NCBI GenBank assembly: GCA_017997825.1
Contig: JAGOEH010000049.1
Location: forward strand, 1-18,778
Source: Candidatus Delongbacteria bacterium
GTDB taxonomy: Bacteria > JAGOEH01
DNA: 18,778 nt
Direction: 5' to 3'
Both the position numbers and the translations under genes were made by a program. Below are positions 14,165 to 18,778 of the stretch, piece after piece (within the stretch, counting starts at the first letter, position 1; the number at the start of each line of letters is the position of its first letter). The notes beneath the pieces are model-generated. The model saw nothing but the letters and a program-made list of their open reading frames with translations, searched no databases and had not been told where the DNA came from.

Positions 14165-15022
14165 ATGAGCAGCAAACTCTATCGGCGATTCCGCACCCGT
14201 GAGGAACGTCAGGCCTTCTATTTATTGAAAAATTTCCGTAAAGCCATCCTGGATTTCAAAATGATTCAGCCGGGGGATCGCATCCTGCTCGGATTGTCCG
14301 GAGGCAAGGATAGTCTTACTCTTTTTAATCTGTTGCGGCTTTATCGAAACCTGTTTCGGGTCGAGTTTGAGATTCGGCCGGTTCTGGTTCTGACCGAACT
14401 CCAGGAGGAAATCAGGATGAATGTGCCGGAACTGACTCATTATGTTGAGTCTACCGGTCATGGACTGACTGTCAAATCGATCCGGATCGGTCTTCCCGAA
14501 AAAATCGATAAAAGCCTCTGCTTTTATTGCAGTTGGCACCGGCGGAAAACCCTTTTTCTGGCCACGGAAGAACTCAACTGCAATAAACTGGCCCTCGGCC
14601 ATCACGGTGATGATATTGCCGAAACCACTCTGCTCAATCTATTCTATCACGGACGGATCGAACGGATGGAACCCAAAATGGAATTCTTCGACGGCCGGTT
14701 TACTCTGATTCGGCCCATGGCTTACCTGGATGAAAAGGATATCGTCAGCTATGCCTCCCATTTGCCGGTCCATCTGACCACCTGCACCTGTCCCTATGGA
14801 AACATGACCAAACGCTCCTATATGAAAGATAAAATCCGTGAACTCGAACACGAAATCCCCAAGCTAAAAATCAATTTGTTCCGGGCCTGTGCCAACCCCA
14901 ATTTTGTTCCCTTGCGTCTCAAACGAAAAATCAGGGATGACGAAATGAATTCCGGTACTCCGTCCGGCATGGATCCATTATGTCCGATCCACCACGATCC
15001 TACCGATCCGGACTTGGTCTGA
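14165..15022 (+). CDS. ttcA: TtcA-type tRNA cytidine-32 2-sulfurtransferase (PP-loop ATPase)
   Basis: TtcA adenylates C32 of some tRNAs and replaces oxygen with sulfur, using an iron-sulfur cluster. The protein has the PP-loop SGGKDS (about residues 45-50), the paired Cys of CFYC (about 119-122) and the strongly conserved LALGHHGDDIAETTLLNLFY. A later TCTCPYG may supply the third cluster Cys. The length (285 aa) is close to the 311 of E. coli TtcA. The last 30 residues include another Cys and several His (PLCPIHH), a possible extra metal site. I take ATG at 14165; a TTG two codons earlier is the only nearby alternative, and neither has a clear ribosome site, so translation may be coupled to the kinase gene 9 nt upstream. 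A related PP-loop thiolase is possible, but the C-x-x-C placement favours TtcA. Its place in an export operon is unexpected. Confidence 0.82.
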   Translation: MSSKLYRRFRTREERQAFYLLKNFRKAILDFKMIQPGDRILLGLSGGKDSLTLFNLLRLYRNLFRVEFEIRPVLVLTELQEEIRMNVPELTHYVESTGHGLTVKSIRIGLPEKIDKSLCFYCSWHRRKTLFLATEELNCNKLALGHHGDDIAETTLLNLFYHGRIERMEPKMEFFDGRFTLIRPMAYLDEKDIVSYASHLPVHLTTCTCPYGNMTKRSYMKDKIRELEHEIPKLKINLFRACANPNFVPLRLKRKIRDDEMNSGTPSGMDPLCPIHHDPTDPDLV

Positions 15023-15073
15023 TTATCGATGATGGCTGTAACCGGTCCTGAAGCCTGAGAAATTTTGTGATTC

Positions 15074-15092
15074 AAAAACAATCGCCCGATTG
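15074..15092 (-). terminator. Candidate intrinsic terminator of kdsA
   Basis: Reading the minus strand, CAATC-GGGC-GATTG (15092-15079) forms a five-pair stem followed at once by five T bases (15078-15074). It lies about 80 nt past the kdsA stop, between the convergent ttcA and kdsA genes. The stem is short and partly A/T, so strength is doubtful; a shifted pairing with ATCACC and GGCGAT gives six pairs. Confidence 0.4.
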
Positions 15093-15173
15093 GTGATAAA
15101 ACATAGATTTACCGAACGGGTGGCACGGAGACTTCCAGAAATCGTATCGCTCGGCTGGAGTGTTTCTCAGACC

Positions 15174-16013
15174 TCAATCGTTGGTCCGTGACGGCGCGGC
15201 CGAGGGGAACGCGCTAACCGCAGCATGAATTGTCACTAATTGAGGAATCAGGGCTTCAATCTGATCGAAATCCAGCATGTTGGCGGAGTCCGATAAGGCC
15301 TTGGCCGGAGTAGGGTGGATCTCAAAGAAAAAACCGTCCACCGGAATCGAGGCGGCCGCCCGGGCCAAATAAGGGACAAAATGGGCCTCCCCTCCCGACT
15401 GGGCCCCCCTCGCACCCGGTAATTGAACGCTGTGAGTCGCATCGAACACAACCGGGTATCCCATCCCCTTCAAAATGACCAGCGACCGATAATCCACCAC
15501 CAAATTCCGGTACCCGAACGATACACCCCGTTCCGTCAGCATGATCGAGCGGTTTCCGGTCGACTCGATCTTGTCGATAATGTTTCGCATCCCGTCCGGA
15601 TCCATAAATTGCCCCTTTTTCACATTAACTATCCGCCCGGTGGAAGCCGCCGCCACTACCAGATCGGTCTGACGGCACAAAAAAGCCGGAATCTGAAGAA
15701 TATCGACCACTTTTGCCGCCGATTCGGCTTGATGGCATTCGTGAATATCGGTCAGCAGACTGAGGTTAAATTTTTTTCCTACCCGGGTTAAAATATTTAA
15801 CCCCGCCTCCAGCCCCGGACCCCGGAAGGATTTGATCGAGTTTCGATTGGCTTTATCGAATGAGGCTTTGAAGATGACCGGGATCCGGTACTGACGCCCT
15901 ATCTCCGCTACCCGGGCGGCGATCTGTTCGGTGGTTGATTCGTCCTCGATGACGCAGGGACCGAGTATGAAGAATGGCCGGTCCGATTTCATAAATGGAA
16001 TGGATGTTGTCAT
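15174..16013 (-). CDS. kdsA: 3-deoxy-8-phosphooctulonate (KDO-8-P) synthase, metal-dependent type
   Basis: KdsA condenses phosphoenolpyruvate with arabinose-5-phosphate to make KDO-8-P for the lipopolysaccharide core, in the cytoplasm. Family blocks are FILGPCVIEDE, VIFKASFDKANRNS, LLTDIHE, LQIPAFLCRQTDLV, NVKKGQFMDP and MLTERGVSFGYRNLVVDYRS. The residue in the first block is Cys (GPC), as in metal-dependent enzymes, not Asn as in E. coli. Counting from ATG 16013 (279 aa), Cys20, His194, Glu231 and Asp242 stand 174, 37 and 11 residues apart, the same spacing as the metal ligands Cys11, His185, Glu222 and Asp233 of the Aquifex aeolicus enzyme. An ATG at 16055 would add 14 residues and has a distant GGAG; I prefer 16013 because the N-terminus then fits the family. 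DAHP synthase is less likely given KANRNS and QTDLV. It diverges from the nucleoside kinase gene. Confidence 0.94.
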   Translation of the reverse strand: MTTSIPFMKSDRPFFILGPCVIEDESTTEQIAARVAEIGRQYRIPVIFKASFDKANRNSIKSFRGPGLEAGLNILTRVGKKFNLSLLTDIHECHQAESAAKVVDILQIPAFLCRQTDLVVAAASTGRIVNVKKGQFMDPDGMRNIIDKIESTGNRSIMLTERGVSFGYRNLVVDYRSLVILKGMGYPVVFDATHSVQLPGARGAQSGGEAHFVPYLARAAASIPVDGFFFEIHPTPAKALSDSANMLDFDQIEALIPQLVTIHAAVSAFPSAAPSRTND

Positions 16014-16161
16014 AGGGTTAACTCTCTGATTCAGGTTGGATTTTGGTAAACTCATGTCACTGCGGCTCCGACTTCACTGCGGCACTATATGTTTCCACTA
16101 TAGAGTTTACAGGATGGGAGCCTGGTGTATGACCGGATAGGAAAGCGATACCGGTTTATCC

Positions 16162-16191
16162 TAAATACGATATTTTTGGAGCCGGTGTCAA
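16162..16191 (-). promoter_or_regulatory. Possible promoter for kdsA
   Basis: On the minus strand TTGACA (16191-16186) is perfect and TATTTA (16167-16162) lies 18 nt downstream, only a three-of-six match to the -10 consensus. It would start transcription near 16155, giving a leader of over 100 nt. The -35 box is one arm of the inverted repeat at 16186-16220. Confidence 0.35.
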
Positions 16192-16220
16192 GTAAAAAAA
16201 AATGTAGATTGGACTTGACA
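16186..16220. repeat. 8-bp inverted repeat carrying outward-facing -35 boxes in the kdsA/nucleoside-kinase gap
   Basis: TGTCAAGT (16186-16193) and ACTTGACA (16213-16220) are exact reverse complements separated by a 19-nt A-rich spacer. Each arm contains TTGACA pointing away from the centre. The arms match two bases beyond the hexamers, so a shared operator is possible, though two divergent consensus -35 boxes explain most of it. Confidence 0.55.
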
Positions 16221-16243
16221 GGAAGGGGAAAAATAACTATGTT
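16215..16243 (+). promoter_or_regulatory. Sigma-70-type promoter for the nucleoside kinase gene
   Basis: TTGACA (16215-16220) is followed after 17 nt by TATGTT (16238-16243), a four-of-six match to the -10 consensus. Transcription would start near 16250, about 32 nt before the ATG at 16282, which has AAGGA (16271-16275) as ribosome site. Confidence 0.55.
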
Positions 16244-16281
16244 AGTCCTGTGTAATCTGATCACTCGAAGAAGGAAACACT

Positions 16282-17949
16282 ATGAAAATCAAATTCATTT
16301 ATCATAATCAGGAGTATCCTGTCCAATCCGGGCAGCGGATCGAAGAGATCATTCAAAAAATGCTACCGGAATGGGATCGTAAAGCTCTGGCCGCTTATGT
16401 CAATAATCATCCTGTTTCACTCAACTACAAGCTGGATCAGGATGGGGCGGAACTGGATTTTGTTACCCTGCAGAGCCATCGGGGACAGATGATCTATCGG
16501 GCCAGCACCTGTTTTCTACTGCATCGCGTCATCTTTGAACTGTTCAGAAATTCTCGAATCGTGCAGGGGACCTCGCTCGGAAACAGCATCTACTATGATT
16601 TTTATACCGATATTCCGGTTGATGAGGCGTTGCTGAAAGCCATTGCGATCCGGATGAGGGAACTGGTGGCGGCTCGTGAGCCTTTTGAAAGCTATGGTAT
16701 GGAGAAGGAAGAGGCTATTAAATTTTTCAGGCAGCGGGGATTCTTCGATAAGGTAAAGCTGATTGAACAACAGGACAAAGACTATATCTTTATCCATTCC
16801 TGCGGATTATACAAAGATCTGGAATACGGCCCTTTAGTTCCTGATGCCGGCTATATCCGCCAGTTTTGGCTGAAACGCTACAATCAGGGATTGGTACTGT
16901 GCTTTATGCCGGAAGAGGAGAAGGAACACTACCTGATTCAGTTGGGGAAACGGGCTCGGCTCTTCAATGCCTTTGTCGAAAGTAAGGGATGGGGGAAAAT
17001 AGTTGGAATCAACAATGTTTACCGCCTGAATGACGTGATCATGAGCGGTCGGATTCAGGAGATGATCAATATATGTGAGGGGCTGCACGAGAAAAAGATC
17101 GCCCAGATCGCCGATCTGATCGTCAAAGGCAAGGATCGCCAACCCTCGCGGATTGTACTGATCGCTGGTCCCTCTTCTTCGGGTAAAACCACCTTCACTC
17201 GCCGGCTGGATATCCATCTGCGGATTAACGGAATGAAACCGGTCTATATCAGCCTCGACAACTACTATATTGACCGCGAAAAAACACCCCGGGATGAATT
17301 CGGCCAGTATGATTTCGAGAGTGTGATGGCTCTGGATCTGGATCTGCTCAATCACCACCTGAAAGAATTGATCAATGGGAACGAAGTCGAGATGCCGATT
17401 TTTGATTTTGAGATTGGGAAACGCAAACAAAAAACCAAACCCCTGCGGGTCGATGAGTATCAACCCCTGATTCTGGAGGGGATTCATGCCCTCAATCCGC
17501 TCCTGACCGAGTCGATCGAAGAGAGTCTGAAATATAAAATCTATATCAGCGCTCTGACGCCACTGGCCATCGATGACTATAACCGGATTTCCTCGACCGA
17601 CAATCGTCTGATCCGCCGAATGATTCGGGACTATAAATATAGGAATTACAGCGCTCTGCAAACCATCCGGCAGTGGCCTTCCGTCCGGCGGGGCGAAGAA
17701 AAATATATCTTTCCCTTCCAAGAAGAGGCCGATATCCTGTTCAATTCGGCTCACCACTTCGAACTTCCGGTTCTCAAAACCGAAGCTGAGATCATTTTGT
17801 CTCACCTGCAGCCCGATAATGAGGAATATCGTACAGCACACCGCTTGTTGAGGTTTCTCTCCATTTTCAAGACCATCGATTCCGAATTGATTCCCAAGAA
17901 TTCCCTACTGCGGGAATTTATCGGGGGCAGTTGTTTTCACTACGATTAA
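16282..17949 (+). CDS. Uridine-kinase-family nucleoside kinase with TGS-like and degenerate ThrRS-editing-like domains
   Basis: The C-terminal part is a uridine kinase/phosphoribulokinase-type P-loop domain, expected to phosphorylate uridine or a similar nucleoside. It has Walker A AGPSSSGKTTF (Lys302), SLDNYYIDREKTPRDEFGQY for substrate binding, MPIFDFEIGKRK, LILEGIHALNP, and the arginine-rich lid RLIRRMIRDYKYR. The first 65 residues form a TGS-like domain, and about 70-235 resemble the second additional domain of threonyl-tRNA synthetase. In that domain the usual H-x-x-x-H is replaced by Ala74 and Phe78, and C-x-x-x-H by Glu181 and Leu185, so zinc binding and editing appear lost. The end IPKNSLLREFIGGSCF is typical of this multidomain family, known in several bacterial phyla. 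The 555 residues are a normal family length, and the start is fixed by AAGGA 6 nt upstream. No tRNA-binding anticodon domain is present, so it is not a ThrRS. Confidence 0.9.
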   Translation: MKIKFIYHNQEYPVQSGQRIEEIIQKMLPEWDRKALAAYVNNHPVSLNYKLDQDGAELDFVTLQSHRGQMIYRASTCFLLHRVIFELFRNSRIVQGTSLGNSIYYDFYTDIPVDEALLKAIAIRMRELVAAREPFESYGMEKEEAIKFFRQRGFFDKVKLIEQQDKDYIFIHSCGLYKDLEYGPLVPDAGYIRQFWLKRYNQGLVLCFMPEEEKEHYLIQLGKRARLFNAFVESKGWGKIVGINNVYRLNDVIMSGRIQEMINICEGLHEKKIAQIADLIVKGKDRQPSRIVLIAGPSSSGKTTFTRRLDIHLRINGMKPVYISLDNYYIDREKTPRDEFGQYDFESVMALDLDLLNHHLKELINGNEVEMPIFDFEIGKRKQKTKPLRVDEYQPLILEGIHALNPLLTESIEESLKYKIYISALTPLAIDDYNRISSTDNRLIRRMIRDYKYRNYSALQTIRQWPSVRRGEEKYIFPFQEEADILFNSAHHFELPVLKTEAEIILSHLQPDNEEYRTAHRLLRFLSIFKTIDSELIPKNSLLREFIGGSCFHYD

Positions 17950-18338
17950 CCATCTCAACCTCATGATCGACACCAAGGACCGCCAACTAAAACCGCAACG
18001 CCGTATCTGTTTCTTTTCTAATCCCGAGTTACACCATGACGCCGGATAACGATCACATCCGTCACTACCACCGCATCGGTTCGATGTTTCTATACTGAAG
18101 TCTGTTTTCTCATTCGGACGACGAAACGGATGAAGTCTACAGTGAATCACACCGATCGGTCATGGACCCGTCCGGCGGGGATAATCAAAAATGTGAAGTC
18201 ACCCCATAATGGTGATGACGAAGATGAAGGAAAATATTGATTGTGGAACAAAAAATGCAATATAAAAAGCATCGATTTGGCTCTTCTCCGGAAGATTCAT
18301 CAGATGATCATTCATATTCTATAAAAGGAGTTACCTCA
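17950..18338 (+). other. Non-coding gap of about 390 nt with small palindromes
   Basis: I find no convincing gene here. A 28-codon frame from the ATG near 17972 has no ribosome site. ACCGATCGGT at 18151-18160 is a perfect 10-bp palindrome, and CCCG-TCCGG-CGGG at 18167-18179 could form a small G/C hairpin. CATTCG (18111-18116) can pair with CGGATG (18127-18132). None is followed by a T tract, so I cannot place a terminator for the kinase gene. The last 100 nt are A-rich and hold the candidate promoter of the next gene. Confidence 0.5.
18237..18266 (+). promoter_or_regulatory. Candidate promoter of the LVIVD-repeat gene
   Basis: TTGATT (18237-18242) and TATAAA (18261-18266) are 18 nt apart in an A-rich stretch about 70 nt before the start codon. 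The match is fair, four of six bases at -35 and five of six at -10. Confidence 0.35.
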
Positions 18339-18778
18339 ATGAAGCGTCATGCCTGGTTGTTTATTCTCAGCCTGACCGTACTGATACTGACGGCCTTGAT
18401 CCCGGTAACGGCTGAGGTTGTCTATATCGAGGATGTCGGGATGACCGGTATTCATGGTCCCTATCCGATGACGGAAGTCCGGAATAACACTTTTTTCGGC
18501 GGATCGGATCGCGGTATCGATATTTTTGACATCAGTAATCCCCAGCAGCGGATTCTGCTTTCCAGTATCCCCACCCTGGGCCGTCTGCAGCATTTCTGTC
18601 TTTACAATTATATCATGGCGATGGCCGATAGCACCCAGGGTATCCTGATTTACGATGTATCCGACCCGGGCGCTCCGATCCTGCTCACCACAATTTCCGA
18701 TCAGCGTCACTGTATCAAGCTGATCATCCAACGCGATAAACTTTTTGCCGGAAGCCCTCATGAAATGGCCATCTATTC
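18339..18778 (+). CDS. Secreted LVIVD-repeat (beta-propeller-like) protein, cut by the window end
   Basis: The 146 codons present begin with a signal peptide (LFILSLTVLILTALIPVTA, cleavage before EVVY). Two copies of an LVIVD-type repeat follow: GIDIFDISNPQQRILLSSI and GILIYDVSDPGAPILLTTI, about 44 residues apart. These have the hallmark form (G-L-x-I-x-D-V-S-x-P-x-x-P). Such repeats are found in surface or exported proteins of several bacterial and archaeal lineages and are thought to form beta propellers; no enzyme activity is assigned to them. AAGGAG (18325-18330), 8 nt before the ATG at 18339, fixes the start. The frame is open at base 18778, so the rest lies outside. Nothing here links it to the polysaccharide block. 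Confidence 0.8.
   Translation, partial: MKRHAWLFILSLTVLILTALIPVTAEVVYIEDVGMTGIHGPYPMTEVRNNTFFGGSDRGIDIFDISNPQQRILLSSIPTLGRLQHFCLYNYIMAMADSTQGILIYDVSDPGAPILLTTISDQRHCIKLIIQRDKLFAGSPHEMAIY

Noticed and set aside
15174-16055. DAHP synthase as an alternative for the kdsA product
   Set aside because: The two families share a fold, but KANRNS, LCRQTDLV and the ligand spacing match KDO-8-P synthase.
16282-17130. A threonyl-tRNA synthetase fragment or broken thrS gene
   Set aside because: The ThrRS-like part continues in frame into a complete uridine kinase domain with a family-typical C-terminus. It is a known fusion, not a fragment.
16834-17841. Long open frame (335 codons) on the minus strand opposite the nucleoside kinase
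   Set aside because: It mirrors the conserved kinase domain, which must be the real reading, and it has no recognisable domain of its own.
17972-18058. Small 28-codon frame after the nucleoside kinase gene
   Set aside because: No ribosome site, no hydrophobic or repeated pattern, and the composition looks like the rest of the gap.
1-18778. CRISPR array, transposon, prophage or tRNA/rRNA genes
   Set aside because: No spaced direct repeats, transposase-like or integrase-like frames, or tRNA/rRNA-like sequences were seen; this was judged by eye only.

Overview
The window looks like chromosome from a Gram-negative (diderm) bacterium. It carries a KDO-8-phosphate synthase gene for lipopolysaccharide core, an outer-membrane polysaccharide export (OPX) protein, a lipoprotein, and several proteins with Sec signal peptides. 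Shine-Dalgarno (SD) sites are plentiful and usually sit 5-9 nt before the start. Base composition looks balanced and even throughout. I see no insertion sequence, phage gene, integrase, CRISPR array, tRNA or rRNA. LVIVD-type repeats, a LytR_C-rsfS pair and a TGS/ThrRS-like uridine kinase would fit the Fibrobacteres-Chlorobi-Bacteroidetes group or a neighbouring candidate phylum. That placement is inference; no marker here fixes the phylum.

Left part (1-3100): a SpoU/TrmH RNA methyltransferase cut by the window edge converges on a minus-strand response regulator. That regulator diverges from a small secreted, probably outer-membrane, protein. The divergent gap holds a 9-bp inverted repeat in which each arm contains a perfect TTGACA -35 box, one for each direction. 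The secreted-protein gene runs on into a membrane-anchored LytR_C protein and rsfS (ribosome silencing factor).

Translation block (3161-6841): a TTGACA-17-TATATT promoter precedes rplM-rpsI-rpsB-tsf-pyrH-frr, the conserved order joining L13/S9 to S2/EF-Ts/UMP kinase/RRF. rplM and rpsI both start with TTG. A folded RNA element with a GNRA-type tetraloop sits just before rpsB and is a candidate S2 autoregulatory leader.

Envelope polysaccharide block (6951-15022): a secreted helical protein, a YjbH-like putative beta-barrel with a C-terminal coiled coil and TPRs, a TPR lipoprotein, an OPX (Wza-like) protein and a Wzc-like tyrosine autokinase, followed closely by a TtcA-type tRNA thiolase. The first five make a coherent polysaccharide export apparatus. 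They combine Wza/Wzc-type parts with the TPR-plus-barrel parts better known from synthase-dependent secretion. No glycosyltransferase, flippase or polymerase lies in the window, so the polymer is unknown.

Right part (15174-18778): kdsA on the minus strand is of the metal-dependent class by its ligand residues. It diverges from a 555-residue nucleoside kinase that carries a degenerate threonyl-tRNA-synthetase editing-like domain. A gap of about 390 nt follows, then the start of a secreted LVIVD-repeat protein that runs off the window.

The most interesting points are the mixed OPX/beta-barrel/TPR secretion module, the uridine kinase with all four aaRS-editing ligand positions replaced, the rpsB leader fold, and the inverted -35 arrangements in both divergent gaps.
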